Shown piece after piece: positions 37,869-50,748 of a stretch of DNA of 64,000 nt. Source of the stretch: Cinnamomum chago (Eukaryota; Streptophyta; Magnoliopsida; Laurales; Lauraceae); contig CP142456.1 of assembly GCA_038049695.1 (NCBI GenBank), positions 77,709,422 through 77,773,421 of the forward strand. The letters run 5' to 3'. The notes under the pieces were generated by a model. That model saw only the letters and a program-made list of their open reading frames with translations. It was not told the DNA's origin and did not search any database. Positions within the stretch are counted from its first letter, which is position 1. Every line of letters starts with the position of its first letter. Position numbers and translations under genes: made by a program.

Positions 37869-38160
37869 GGGCCTGTTTGATAATTTTATTAATATAGTCA
37901 AGTAAAGTCAAGTCAAGTTAAACATCTAATCAAAAGCACTTTCTATCAAAACTCCCTTCATTTTTTTCAAAAAAAAGTAAAAAAAGAACGACATTTACTC
38001 GCTAAAAGACAAAAAAAAACTCTATTTCCCCATACAAAAAGTAAAAAATATTCTATTTCAAACAACTAAAAATAAAATACCATCATAACTCACTTATATT
38101 TTATTCATTCTTTTCATTTCACTTCACTCCACTTTATTTATAAAGTAAATTGGTAAACGT
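37869..38160. mobile_element. MITE, GTTTGG family, copy 2
   Basis: The left end, GTTTGATAATTTTATTAATA then TAGTCAAGTAAAGTCAAG, matches the MITE at 23743. The right end, reverse complement GTTTACCAATTTACTTTATA, supplies the inverted arm. About 290 bp, AT-rich and non-coding. Confidence 0.6.
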
Positions 38161-38344
38161 AGAAGAATCCTCTATTTAGTGGATTCTCTCCATTTCCAAA
38201 GAAGTCCACAATCCTCAAGAATGATTTCCGAAGAGAGTTCCATGTTTGGATGGAAGGAGGATTCCTACAAATTGTAGAATGTATGATTCAATGGTTATAA
38301 ATATGTTTTAAAAAAATTACCAAAATCCATGAAAAATCAAGACT

Positions 38345-38790
38345 TCAACTTTCACCTTAAAGTTGTTTGTGGTCATCTAAAAAATCTGAACGGTTTAGAT
38401 CGTGCAAAGGGGGCCCATAGGAATAAGAAATTAATATTTTAGTACGTGGATTTTTTTGCAAATATCTCAAGATATGGTAAGGATCAACGGTTAAAATTTG
38501 GTCAACTATCCGTGTTTGATCTTGTAGAAATAACTATTGGTTCAGATCATGATTTTGGGGCCCACATGAACCAGAAAATTGAAAACAAGGGACTGGATTT
38601 AATCTCCTTTTTTGGCCCACTACATCACAGAAATTGACATTTTAACGGTTTGGACGATTTTGTAAATATCTCACGATCTATGATGAATCAACGACTGGAA
38701 TTTTGTGAGATAGCCGTTTTGAACATTCTTAACACTTTTATCGGTTCAGATCTTGATTGTGGGGCCCATAGAAACCAAAAAATGTAAAAA
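38345..38790. repeat. Degenerate tandem repeat, period about 203 bp
   Basis: Two units and part of a third. TGCAAATATCTCAAGATAT at 38457 recurs as TGTAAATATCTCACGAT at 38660. GGTTCAGATCATGATTTTGG at 38539 recurs as GGTTCAGATCTTGATTGTGG at 38742. A partial earlier unit has GGTTTAGATCGTGC and GGGCCCATAG near 38393-38420. It may be the inside of a larger non-autonomous transposon, but the outer ends are not defined. Confidence 0.6.
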
Positions 38791-39418
38791 ATCGATATGA
38801 TCTAAATTAACGCCTGAAATCAATGTAGCTCCGCAAATCCTCATGTGCGTGGATTCCACGGATCTGAGGGGGGGTGTCTGACGCCCAAAATATTTGGAAA
38901 CGAATAATCCTCGCATCCATTCAAGGCTTTTCCACGCTGAATCAAACGTGGGTTTTCCACGGAATCACGGAAAATCAACAGAAATCAGCGGCGAGGATGT
39001 GTGTGAAACGTACCCTAAAGGTTGGATCAACTTCAACGGCATCTCCCTTTCAATAGCAATGATCATGTAACTAGTACTTGTGTGAGTCGAGTACTTAATA
39101 GAAAAAAAGAATTATGCGATTTCACTTTCCTATTTCCTAATATCAACTTACTAACATTTGGTTGAAGTTAACCGTCACTGACCTGCCCCACTTAGGAAAC
39201 ACAACCTCATTTTCGGCTCAAGCCTGAAATGGGTCGTGAGCCAAGTAAAGCCAGGCTCAAATATGTCAAGTACGAGACCACCCCATTTGGTCAATGCGCT
39301 TGCCATTGGGCTTGGACGGGACGAGCTTTCAGCTTTATGATTATTATTATTTAGTGCAAGGCCCTAAACATTTAAATGGCTCAAATTTCAAATCAACCCA
39401 ACACACCAACACTAAAAT

Positions 39419-39764
39419 TAGGGTCGTAAACGGATCGGTTTCTGTTCAAATCCACCACCATGACCATTAAGGAGAAGGTGGAACCGGTTTTTTGGCTCCG
39501 GAACCAAAACAATATATGGGACGGGTCAAGGTTCGGATCCGGGTCCAAATCTAAATAGAGAATGATATTTAAATAACATGAGTTTGAAGAGAATTTTTTT
39601 AAAAATTGAGGTAATATGTGGGATCTTGGGTCCATAGTTCTTATTCAGAGCTGAAACCGAACCTAACCATTTATTTATCAGAATCTAAATAAGAATACAA
39701 ACCCTATTTTTAATGAATTAGAACCTCCATGTAATCCAAAAATGAAAAACCACTTACATCTCCA
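39419..39764. mobile_element. hAT-type MITE, copy 1, with 8-bp target duplication
   Basis: Starts TAGGGTCGTAAACGG and ends CCACTTACATCTCCA, imperfect terminal inverted repeats. Flanks ACTAAAAT (39411-39418) and CCTAAAAT (39765-39772) match at 7 of 8. About 346 bp, non-coding, homologous along its length to the copy at 49033, in the same orientation. Confidence 0.85.
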
Positions 39765-39772
39765 CCTAAAAT

Positions 39773-41684
39773 TGAACGCCCAAGACCCGTGCTGCCGTGC
39801 AGACATTGCACGCCCCGCTCTAGCAATAAAGTTTGAATAAGCCCATCAAATGTGAACTCCCCATCCCACCAACTTTGAGGTTTTGATTTCTTTTCCCATT
39901 GGATGGAATATGTTTATTTATTTATTTATATTTTTATGACGTATGCTCCGTCGGTGGAGCTGGAGCGATGTCCATCTGTATCGTGTGCGTCGAGAAATCC
40001 GCCTTAAAGGCCTGTGTGGGCCCTAGCACGTGTTCCCTGAAGAGATGGCAGCTGTGACAAGAATGTGTGGGACCCACATGCACCCCAAGCAATAGACAAA
40101 ACCAATGCCTGCAGACAGACGCTGAGCTCCGTCCTCTCTTCTGACACCTCACCTGCGGACCAAAAGCATGTCTCTCTCCCTCTCTCTCACCATCCTTTAA
40201 CCTGGGTTGGGTTAGGAAACCTAACCACCTTCCACGTCATCAGTTTCCCTCCTTTTCAAAGTTCCGTTTACGGGCACGTAATTGTATTTGTAATCTTTCG
40301 TGAGTGTGGCCCACCACTTTCCACGGAAAGGGCCATGGTCCATGATCATAGGAGGCAGTTGATAGATCCAATCCAGACCGTCTATTAGCACTTGGGTAGT
40401 GGATCATCCGGAGTTCAGGATTTATGTACTGGGACCCACCAAGTCGTGGGTCCCATTGTGCGTACTACTTTATTCTTATCGTTTTGTTGATTTTTTTGCT
40501 GGTAAAGCGGGGCTCGTGTTTGATAGTGATGCAGTAGCCCGTGAATTGGTGTGGGGCCTACCAACGTGTCCTTTTGAATCATTTAGCAAAAGCAGGTGGG
40601 CCCCACATTGCGCTGCCACGGGCCTCTGTGAGCCTATCAGTATCAAGTGCTGTGCTGATATGTTAATGTGCAGGACAACTGAACGGACCTCAAAAGTTAT
40701 AAAATATGGAAAACTCCTTAACGGACTCCAATGTTTATCAAATTGAGGTTTTTTTTTTTGTCATATGCCAACAGGTTCGGATCCAGCTTACCCATCATAG
40801 GATTCCACGTGGAATCTGAAGGATCGCGACGGCCCACGTGGAACTTGAAACATCGTGACCGTCGAGATTGAAACTGCAAAGGGCGAGAGAACAGGGAAGG
40901 TCGTTCGGGAGGAATTTTACACAAACACCCTCTATTTTCTGACAATTACGAAAAAGACTTTGAAACTTGGATATTGTCCTCTTAAAAACCAGGTCTTCAA
41001 CGAGGCAGTCAGGAAAGGAATCTTCTCTCTGTGGTTGGCATAAGACATGTAAAATGGTCCCCAATATTGTTTGCAGTGTACATGGCCCCAAACCCAACAT
41101 GTGTCACCTAAACCTAGGCCAAACTGGACTCATACCATATTCGAGATGGGTTAGAAGTCCAAGTATATCATCGTCGTCATTATTATCAAAGTCTTGTTTC
41201 AATTATGTTGAAATAGTTATATAAATTTTTTTGCTCCATTCCAATCGTGAACCAAATCCTCCAAATATATTACTATATAGATCATATTTTCTATTTGATT
41301 AATATAAAATGATGTTAATGTAATATATTAGTATTTTTGTATATTAATACAATGTATAATTATATTATTATACATATTCATATAAGATGTTAATGTTATA
41401 CATTATGCATTATATACTCAAGTATATATGAATCTTCGTGTTTGAACTTTGAACCTGATGATCAATTGGACCTTAACAGCGGACCCAAAGTGGAGTATCA
41501 ATAGGTCAGGTCCTTTGGGTAATTGGGCAATTAGTGGTCCATTTACATATATTAAATAGATGATGAACTTGATAATTGTGGGCTCACTTATTGTATAAGT
41601 ATAGTGGGTGTGTTTGAAAGAGTGATCCACTTAATGATGTAATAAATTGTGTGATTTAGTCATTGATTTGGTCATATTTTAACC
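39773..41684. other. Intergenic; GC-richer block 39930-41100, no gene recognised
   Basis: The block at 39930-41100 is less AT-rich than its surroundings and contains several short open frames on both strands (up to about 115 codons), none recognisable. It includes the duplicated G-box segment at 40801-40863. From 41220 to 41400 the sequence is very AT-rich. Confidence 0.5.
40801..40863. promoter_or_regulatory. Two G-boxes in an imperfect 29-bp tandem repeat, one within a 16-bp palindrome
   Basis: GATTCCACGTGGAATC at 40801-40816 is a perfect palindrome around CACGTG. A second CACGTG lies 29 bases on at 40835-40840, and the sequences following the two boxes (GGAATCTGAAGGATCGCGAC and GGAACTTGAAACATCGTGAC) are related. 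CACGTG is the core bound by plant bZIP and bHLH factors. No adjacent gene was found, so function is unknown. Confidence 0.5.
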
Positions 41685-41858
41685 CCAAGGGGTAGTTCAG
41701 TTGGCCTATAACTACGGTTTGCATCTGACGATTGTGGATTCGAAACTGCACTACCACATTAGGTCACAGAGAAATTTTACCCGGCTTTCTCTCCTGGTCC
41801 TAGAAGGATTATTCTGGCACAAAGGGTTGTGAACCCTGCGTTTAAAAACAAAAAAGAA
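41685..41858 (+). mobile_element. tRNA-derived SINE, body shared with other copies
   Basis: A box GGGTAGTTCAGTTGGC and B box GTGGATTCGAAACTGC lie in the right order and spacing. The 3' body has TTTTACCCGGCTTTCTCTC and CAAAGGGTTGTGAACCCTGC, then an A-rich tail. No target duplication identified. Not a tRNA gene: it lacks an acceptor stem and continues into a SINE body. Confidence 0.75.
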
Positions 41859-42824
41859 GATTTGATCCTATTGGGATATAATCACAATTGGCCCACCCAA
41901 TATAATTAAAATCCACCGTGTACCCTTATTGGGGTGGGCCACTAATGTATCATGTTATTGGAATGGGTCCACAGTGACTACATTCATAGGTCAATTTAAT
42001 GACTAGAATATACCCCCTATTTGTTATTTAAGGGATAAGGGACTCTCCATGTATTCTTAATCTTAGATGCCTACCCATGTATTCACTCTTCAATGGGTGT
42101 CTCATGTTGGAAGAGAACATAGGATGGCCACCGCTCAAAGAAAGAGACATGCATTTCTTTATTTGGTGTGTCCACTACCTTTAAATGGTTGGAAGGGTCA
42201 CGCCTTATAACCTTTATTGGGTGGTTCAAGAAGGGAGAAAGACAGAACCCACCAGTATTTTTAAACCTACAACTTGGACTTGACTGGACACCTAGCTGGC
42301 CTAAGTAACTAGGCTGTTTCTGAACCTATTTTATCATCAAATTGTGCAAAGATAAGAGGGCATTAAGGCCAAACATCTGTAAGTGAAGGAGTTATAGAGG
42401 CACAGTTGAGAAGGCAATCTCCAAGCCCCAAAAAATTTATACACTTTGGAGATTATAAGAAACATGGGCAATTTTCTAATTTGCTGCCCTTCTCAGTAGT
42501 ATATTCGGATTGGTGCCGGTCATATGGTAGAGTGTGCAAAACTCAAAGGTGTCTCGCCTTTGGGGAATGTCTGAATAAATTGCAGGAGCAGGAGAAATTT
42601 TTTTTTTCCAGAAACTGTTAGGTTTGCTTGGAACTGATTAAAGAGTAATTCATGGTGGATCGGATTTCAGAAAAAAATTATTATTAATGATGTTTAGGAT
42701 GAATGATACAAGGAGGGAATATGGGACTTTGACTTTCTTATCATTTAATAGTTATTTTTGGATATTCACTATTATTTTCATCATTTAGAAAAATAAAAAT
42801 CATAAAATAGGAGGAAACAAATAA
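41859..42824. other. Intergenic; no gene recognised
   Basis: AT-rich sequence with short open frames only; one of 71 codons at 42406-42621 has no recognisable pattern. Confidence 0.5.
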
Positions 42825-42950
42825 GGGAGATGCTCTTATATGAGATATCTCTCACCTTACGATGAGAGATATGGTGGGGCTCCTCATTCATATCTAATAC
42901 CAACAACTTAAATATAAGGGCTCCCACCTTATTATCTCTGAGCATCTCCC
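42825..42950 (+). mobile_element. MITE, GATGCTC family, copy 2
   Basis: Starts GGGAGATGCTCTTATATGAG and ends CTCTGAGCATCTCCC, a terminal inverted repeat GGGAGATGCTC. The core TCATATCTAATACCAACAAC matches the copy at 50749. About 126 bp, non-coding. Confidence 0.8.
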
Positions 42951-45900
42951 AACAAATAGATAGTCCATTAGCCATTTGATAAGGTGAACCCTAGATTAAA
43001 AAAACGAAGGCTTTCCTGATAGAGGGGTTGTTTTTCAACCGATAGAAAAGAAGAGGGGGTTTGCTGTAATTCATTCGGTCATATTCTGCCACCAGGAAAC
43101 GCGAGTGGCATGTTCATTCGGTCATATGTGAGCGAGAGCGCTACGCATATGATGTCATGGCTAATAATCATGACGAAGTTCTATTGATTTGTTTAAATTT
43201 TTTAAACTTTTATGTGATTTTGCGTGTTGCAGACTCATTGGACAGCACTTTGCTGTCGATAAAAAAGTAAACAAAGTTTTTAAAGTCCGTAATGAGAATG
43301 GGGAATGGGGGAGTCGACGTGTAAAGATTGGGATGTTTTGGGTTAGACGACACGGTGGCGTATTGTTCCCCTCGCTAATCATGGATAAAATGATCATGAC
43401 AAATAGAACTATTGTTCCCTAGAGCGCTTGCCCTTCATATTCAAATTACTCAAAATTCCTCTCCTTTGGCATGTATTTAACCAAAGCTATTCCATCCTAG
43501 CATAACCTACAGTTGGCTTTCGGGGGTGGATCTTTAAATAGCTATTAGAAGAGGTTGTTTGGTTGAAAGCACTTCTAATGAGAATCTTTTTTTTTTTTAT
43601 AATTTTTCATATTAATATAAGAGCTGTCTTTAGGAAGAATTCCGCTTTTGATAGGGTTTGATTGGTGAGAAATTACTTAACAGACATGTAAAAAGACACT
43701 TTTGGTAATGTGATATTTTAAAATTCGGAATTTTAGAATGCTACTAGCCCCTTGATTAGATTAGAGTTCTACCATGGGATACAACATTTGGAGTTCTCTA
43801 AATTCTCTAAATAAGATATTGCTAAATGATTGCAACCAAATAGGTTAAAAAGTGATATCCTTTTTTACTACTATACGTGAGGCACTTCTCCTTCGTTAAA
43901 TTTTTATTTATTAAGAATTTATTAGCAACTATATATAATTTTATTTACTTGATTAGATAGTCAGATCAACTTTGGTTGCGCTAATACATGGGGTGCGACA
44001 AAGGGATTGATTGGTCTGAATTACATCAATGGGCTCCATTGGTGAATTCAAAGGCACACTTGAGAGAGTTCTTTGAGGCTTATCCTTGTAAGTTTAATAT
44101 TGGTTTGGAATAATAAAGAAATTGTCACCTAATGAGAAGTACCTTGGTGGGATCTATCATCCATGCTCAATACATAAGTGCATTATGGGGTCGGACTATA
44201 AAAAAAAAACCTACCCATTGGGCATATTCTTTGGTATCCCATTGAAAGTGTGATGTAGTTAGCCATTGTTAAAAATTGTTTTTATAGGTGTTTATATAAT
44301 TGTTTAGTAAGATGACTCTAAATGTCAAAAGAGGTTATTCTAAATAAGATTTGTATTTTTTATTATTATCTTACATATGAAATATTCATGTGGGAGGTAA
44401 GGCAACCCTGGAAAATGTAACATGTAAGTTTACATTTCACCATTTGCTCTCATCTCCACGTAAGCCTTAGGGCCTAGACTACACGAGGCACACATGTACA
44501 TTGAATTTATTCATCATATGGTCCCTGCTATGGAGTTGACAGGCTTAGCTCAGGTCCTTTCATGTAGTGGACCATAGATGCATCCTTCTTTTGAATTGTG
44601 CATACGGTTCAGAGATCTTAAGTGACGGGGCTTGTTTGGTCAATGCCATGCTCTCCAATCTAGCCCATACTACAATGATTGAGATTTGAGACCATTGTTA
44701 TGAGATATGGTTAAAAACCTCAAGTTTCTACATTGGAAGATCTGATTAATCCGAACCATTCTTTGAGACTTTGCTTTTCATTTTTGGAGATGAATGAATA
44801 AGTGCAATAAGTCTAGTAGAAAGAATTCTGCTTGGCTTGAATGAAGTTCAGATTTTACCTATAGGTTGAGGAGCATGCCAAACCTTATAAAAACTTGAGG
44901 GTTTTGAATTATTTGATCCAACAAATGAAATCTGCAGTTACTATGGTTCCATGACTATAATTGTATGATTGAGCTGAAATTTAGGTGATGTATAAGCCAA
45001 TGTGGGTTCGTTGCATTATGATGCAGCAAAGTTAATTACTATGCCAGTCATGTAACTTTCTTCTTCATGTGTCCATTATCTCAAGTGCTGAAAGGATTGT
45101 TGCAATGGGTTTACCCACTCAAGTGTAAGTTAATTAATCAGTCACTAGACCATAAGAGCTATTTGTTCCAAGTAAGCTGACCCGGGCTTCTGACATTGGA
45201 TCACTTAATCCTGGCTCAACCCAGATATTAGACAGGCAAAAAAATTTAGACCTAAGCCCCATTCCGAGTACGAAAAACATAAGGTCCACATCCATCTGAA
45301 AGTGGGCTTGGCCCGGTCCAGTTTGGACCCTTTACTATTCCATTTGTTTAAATTTTCAACATGGAAGATTCTTCAAAGATTTAGTATCAAATATGGGACC
45401 CATCCACACTTTGGATTTCTTACTTTTTCAAACTAGTGGATCAAGATAACAACCACCCTCGTTCATGCATCAGCCATCAAGATGTTAATAGTCACGGGTC
45501 CCCGTGAGTCTTTGACCCAGAGAAATCCTAAAGAAATCCTGAGTTTTCCCTTTAATTTTCTGTTTCTGGTAAGCAAGAAATTTCGAGTTAAGGGAGTGCA
45601 AATATACAACGAGGTCAACCTATTAAAAATCCAAGCTGCTCCAAAGAAAAGCTTTCCCAAGTCTCTTTGATAGAAAAATAAATAATTTATTATCAAATTT
45701 TCCATCATTTTACAGTAATACCAACTCCTATTAAGATAAAATTTAAAGACGAGGAATTTTCAAAAACTCCCGTCTTTCAAGATATCACTTTAGGAGGCCT
45801 TTTATTTTAAGTATCAGTTCAACTCTTCTAACTAAGGATTTTTCCAAGTCAAAGCCAAAGGGAATCCAGACTCAATAGTGGTATACCTGGTAAGCATTAC

Positions 45901-46520
45901 ATAGAATAACAATGTGCCTCCTGGACTGAAACTTGTGCTTGGAAGAATGCAGACAAAGCTAACCATGTCGGCCGTAAACTAAGCGAAGGTGATAACGAAA
46001 GGGAGATTTGAAAAGTCAGAGGAGGAACAGCCTCCAGAGTCCAGGGTCACTGAGAGTTGTTGTTTTTTTCTTTAAAAAAATGCAATCTGTTCAACTAAGG
46101 AGGACTAAAACCAAAGTGGTTGAGTTTATTTGATTTTCTCTAGTCAAGCTCAATTTTTCATTGAGATCTCCGTGACTTAGAAGGGATAGAATGTGATGCA
46201 CGTGCCCTTTGACTGCAGGGCCAGTGTGAGACAGAAAATACAGGGGGACATGATTTTAAAATACCATTTTCTTATGTACTTTGTTAGCAACTTTAGATCT
46301 ATTAAAATAATATTTTTTTTCAACATCTAAAACACCCGAACAATAAATACAATAAAAATGAAAATCTGCAAACTTTTATTTCTAATTATTTTTAAGATTT
46401 ACTTTACTTGAAAATAAATACTAAAATAAAGCAATATATCATTGCAACACTGAATAACAGCTGCACTATAAAGGTTTTAGCTATAACAATAATTTTTTCA
46501 ACCGCATTTTGATTTAAGAT
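42951..46520. other. Intergenic; no gene recognised
   Basis: Contains a direct repeat of TTCATTCGGTCATAT at 43072 and 43114. The open frames at 43161-43422 on both strands look fortuitous. The remainder is AT-rich and unassigned. Confidence 0.5.
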
Positions 46521-46661
46521 GGTTTTTTTTTTTTTTTTTTAATAATGCAGGGTTCCCAGCTCTTTGGGCCAAAACAATCCCTATGGGCCTACGAGAGAAA
46601 GCCAGGTAAAATTCCTCTATGACCCCAATGTAGTAGTGCAGTTTCAAACCTAAAACCTCCA
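46521..46661 (-). mobile_element. 5'-truncated SINE with 10-bp near-duplicate flanks
   Basis: Read on the - strand it has GGTTTGAAACTGCAC (B box), then TTTTACCTGGCTTTCTCTCG, AAAGAGCTGGGAACCCTGCA and a tail of about 20 A (the T run at 46521-46540). The body matches the SINE at 41685. Flanks GATTTAAGAT (46511-46520) and GATTCAAGAT (46662-46671) match at 9 of 10. The A-box part is missing. Confidence 0.7.
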
Positions 46662-46671
46662 GATTCAAGAT

Positions 46672-49032
46672 AGTAATATAGGATAACTTCTACCGAAAAT
46701 AGAAAAAACGCACACCCACAAATATATGATAGAGATGAGACTCTTCTTTTACCTAGAGGTCGATCCCTAGTTCTCCTAGATGAGAAATTGGATAATGTGA
46801 GAGTGTGGACATAACTATGTATTTTTTTTTATCGGTAACGATAAATTATATTAATGACTTAAAAAAGGCATGTAAGTATGAATGAAAGAACAGAAGAAGA
46901 AGAATAAGAAGAAGATGGTTTGGAATGTAAGGACCAAGACTATTATGTAATGGGCCATACAATATTCCAAATCACTTTTTCCATTTGTTTAACTGGCCCT
47001 TTATTTTAAAAATCAATAATTTTATAAGAAACTTTAGAATTAAAATGAAAGTTCTTTAGTAAAATCCCAAATCTAGGCTTCATACAGTGCCGTAGATGAA
47101 ATCAAAATACACCACTGGCAATAATATGGTTCCTTTGAAGTTTTATGTTCATTTTAGGAATGGCAATGTGTGAGGTAAGGTTAGTCAATAGAGATAAATG
47201 CATGGGTTTAACTGACACCCAATGCCTGACCCACATCATTCCCTCATATGGGTTGGCAGATTAAAACGCAATGAGTTGGGTAGGTGGGTTGAATAACAAG
47301 TATCCGACCAGAATCCAATCTGTTCATAAAAAGGGTGGAAAATGTCAACACCAATCCAACTTGAGTGTTCACCCTTCACCCTGACTACTGGGCCGGGTTA
47401 GGGTACAGTTGGCATGTTGGGTTAGGAGTTATACCACCATAAATTTGGACCTTTACTTGCACATATTGATAAGGATGACATCTGAGGCCGGTGGCTAATA
47501 TTTTAAACCCCACACTTTAATCATTGATTTAGCTTCTAATCAATAGATAAACTTAGTCGGTGCCAACTTAGAGTTAGGTAATCAGTAGTTAAGATGTGAT
47601 TGCAGTTGGGGGTGGTGTTGTCTGTTTGGACTTTGGAAGTAAGCAGATATTTTGGAAAGAGGTTAAGCACCATAATGAATTGCTCAGGTTAAGATAAAAT
47701 CATTAGCACTAATGATAGTAAATAGACTTTGCCATTATTTTTTTCCCTCTTATCTTTGTACCAGTGATTAATTTAAAACTAAGTGGATCCTGATTGTGAA
47801 GCTTTCTATCATTATGATATTTCATTCTAAAAGCAGTATAGTCTAGGATAGGATTAGACTCATACTCCATGTTCTAATGGAACTACAAAATACTACCATG
47901 GGGACAAAAGAAGAGGTAGTTGTTCTCTCAAATGTCTCTACCTAGGAATTTTCTTGCTAAGGCTTGTTTGCTGAGTTCACATTAGATTTCTAGGAACTCA
48001 AAAGAAAAATAAGGTTACAACCTGCTTATAATACAATATTGAAGTGAGACCACAACCTTTTTTTTTGGAGAACAAAATATATAGGAGGTGCTGAGAAACA
48101 CATACATGAATACATAAGTACAAAAGTATAAGATAAGAGAGGGAGAAGCACACAAGTCTTAGGTTGTAAAACAGAATAATAATGCCGCCAACCGACGCAG
48201 TCCGAATAATGCACACGTGGCTCATGTCATGGGTTGATGGGTCGTTTTAACTTATGCCTGGTGGTTGAGGAGCCTAACCTTATGCCCACCTGGAGATGAC
48301 TATTATAACCACCATTTTATGATACCTCCTGCTTTCTTCCTGCCCACACAAAGGGCTGCAAATCAAGAATTAGGTCATAGGTCATGGGTCATTCTAAACT
48401 TAAACCCTAACCATGGGCTCTTTTCTTGAGAAGGGGTCACAAATTACCACATCCAATATTGTATAATCTCCCAGTGAATAAACTTGTGCATATAAAAGTA
48501 CGTAATTATATATATAAAGAAATATGAAGAAAATGAGTTCAATAGGATGGTATGTAACTATGCTATTAGTGTCAAATTGGGATTAGTGCAATTCACAAGG
48601 TAAGTTTACTTGTCCAAAAAGTGCACTTGAGCTTGGTCCTTGGTTTTGGTGATTTCACACAATGCAACTTCTCTAGTGACTCAATGCAATGGTGTGTGAT
48701 AATCATATTAGTAGCAAATAATTAGGATTAGTGCCAATTCACAAGGTAGGACTGGACATTAGTTTTAGCGTTTTGATTGCTCCAAGGGTTTAGGTCGGAT
48801 GTTTAGGAAGAGGTTGCTAGTGGAAAGTGATATTCCTAAAGATTTTTTATGGGTTTCTAAATTAAAAGGTGGCTAATGGGAAATTTACTTTTTCTTTAGG
48901 GAGATTAATGCTGTTTTTTTTTTCTTTTTTCTCATGTAGTCCGGGAAGCTATTTTCATAACCGATTTATCAGCTAAGTAAGGGGTGAAGAGGACAATTTC
49001 CTTATTTGCTTCTTCTTGTACTGATTGGTTTG
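46672..49032. other. Intergenic; possible decayed hAT-like repeat, no gene recognised
   Basis: The stretch from 47157 begins TAGGAATGGCAATG, the kind of end seen on plant hAT MITEs, and is rich in GGGTTGG/CCAACCC motifs to about 47440, but no matching right end was found. The rest is AT-rich with no supported gene. Confidence 0.45.
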
Positions 49033-49390
49033 TAGGGTTGTAAATGGGTCGGTTCTAGTCCAAGTCCATGGTGGACTCTGAACTAGAACCGTTAAGGAAA
49101 ATGTGGAATTGGTTTCTTAGCTTCGGAATCGAAACCAGAACCATAAATTGGACGGGTCTGGATCCGGGTCCGGATTTAGGTAGAGAATGATATTGAAGAA
49201 TCATAGTTTTTAGGAAAGATTCTCGAAATTTGAGGTAATATGTCGGGTTTCGGGTCCACGGGTCTGAACCAAGGTGGAATCGGACCCAAACTCATTTGCT
49301 TATCGAGGCCTAAATAATGACCCAGACCTGGTTTGTAAAGGGTAGGAACTTACGGGTAATCAGAGAATTGGAAACCCATTTACATCCCTA
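49033..49390. mobile_element. hAT-type MITE, copy 2, with 8-bp target duplication
   Basis: Terminal inverted repeats TAGGGTTGTAAATGGG and CCCATTTACATCCCTA match at 15 of 16. Flanks TTGGTTTG (49025-49032) and TTGATTTG (49391-49398) match at 7 of 8. The 358-bp interior, with GGATCCGGGTCCGGAT and GAGGTAATATGT, is homologous to the copy at 39419. Non-coding. Confidence 0.9.
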
Positions 49391-49398
49391 TTGATTTG

Positions 49399-50748
49399 TA
49401 GTTTTTTCATAGAAGGCTTTTGTACTGAGGATATATCCTGTTTTCCTTTTGTATCATTGTAATTCTTTTACTTTTAATTTAAGTGGCTGCTATTGATAAA
49501 AAAAGAATACACAAAGTTGGTGGTAGTGAGTTTTATTATATTATATGTAGGCTCCCATTGTCCTAAATAAAAACGAGGTTCACTATTTGTAAAATAAACT
49601 ATAAATCTTCCAAACACATGCTCATAATGTTTGGTTCCCCTATGTCAAGCAATAGGCTTCGTTTTTGTTTATGCATTTTTGGATATGTGTGCATGGAATC
49701 AGGCAAGCCTGGTCACCTGAAGTTCAGGTTGAATCTTATGTGCCTAGATCCAAACTCAAACTTGATCGAATTGTAAATTCCCTAGCTGAGTGCAATTCAA
49801 ATTGAGGCAGTCCATGTTGGATATCCAAATTTTTAGTTTGGTTAAAGGGAACTCAAGTAATAAATCTTGTATACTTGCAAAACGCGATTGTTTATGCATA
49901 ATAGCACACATGCATATGTTTCAGTAGCAGTCATTTATGCAAAGGCTAAACTCTAACCCGACCCGAATTTCATCATGTTATCAAAATCAAAACCTAATAC
50001 TAGATTGAACCCAAACAAGTCCAACTCAAATTTCATTTTTGGACATATGGGGTCATGAGGATTTAAGTTTCTTTTTTACACCCTTCCCTAACAACAGGTG
50101 TGATTGCCCTAGTGGCAGCAGGGCCCTACCCTATTAGCAAGGACTCAAACATTGCCCTCCCTTTTTTTTTTTTTTTTTTTTTTATTTGAGAACTTCAAAT
50201 ACTTTATGTATGACCTAGGTACAAGGGTTTGAGGGTGGAAGCCCCCACGTTGAAAGTTTTCAAAGACCGCCTCCCTCCGGCAGATTTTGATAATTTATAT
50301 GTATTTTTTTTTTTTACATTTGCCTCTTCCCACAATATATTTTTACATTAAGCCCACTCAAGTTAAATTTTCTGGGTCCACCCTTGTCTGTGAAGGAAAA
50401 TTTTTCGGATCCACCCTTGGGTAATTATTACCACCACTAGTAGAACACTGAGTTGTAGAGCACAAGATTTAAATACATTTGATGCAATCCAAGTTGGACA
50501 CCTATGCAATAATACGTATGTTATTGCGTACATAGGTGTCTATACTTGCTTCTAGACAAAATTTTAAAAAAAGAGCTATCGAAGGCGTGTCCCCATTTGA
50601 ATAGTGCCCACATACTTTTGAAAGTGGCCAACCTCATTTGTGATGACTGATGAGGCCTTATTTTGTACTTTTTGCCCACTAGGTTTTCTGGGGGTTGAAT
50701 GAAAAATTCATGTAGTTATGTTAATTCAGGTGAAAAATACTCTCATAA
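49399..50748. other. Intergenic; no gene recognised
   Basis: AT-rich spacer with poly-T runs at 50161-50183 and 50306. An inverted motif near 50497-50540 (GGACACCTATGCAATAATACG and CGTACATAGGTGTC) forms a small hairpin. Confidence 0.5.

Noticed and set aside
40065-41100. Cluster of short open frames in a GC-richer block as a gene
   Set aside because: Frames are on both strands, overlap each other and show no family motif or consistent splice sites.
41685-41770. Possible tRNA gene with TTCGAA T-loop
   Set aside because: No acceptor stem, and it continues into a body shared with other SINE copies.
47157-47440. Third hAT MITE starting TAGGAATGGCAATG
   Set aside because: No matching right-hand inverted end or 8-bp duplication.
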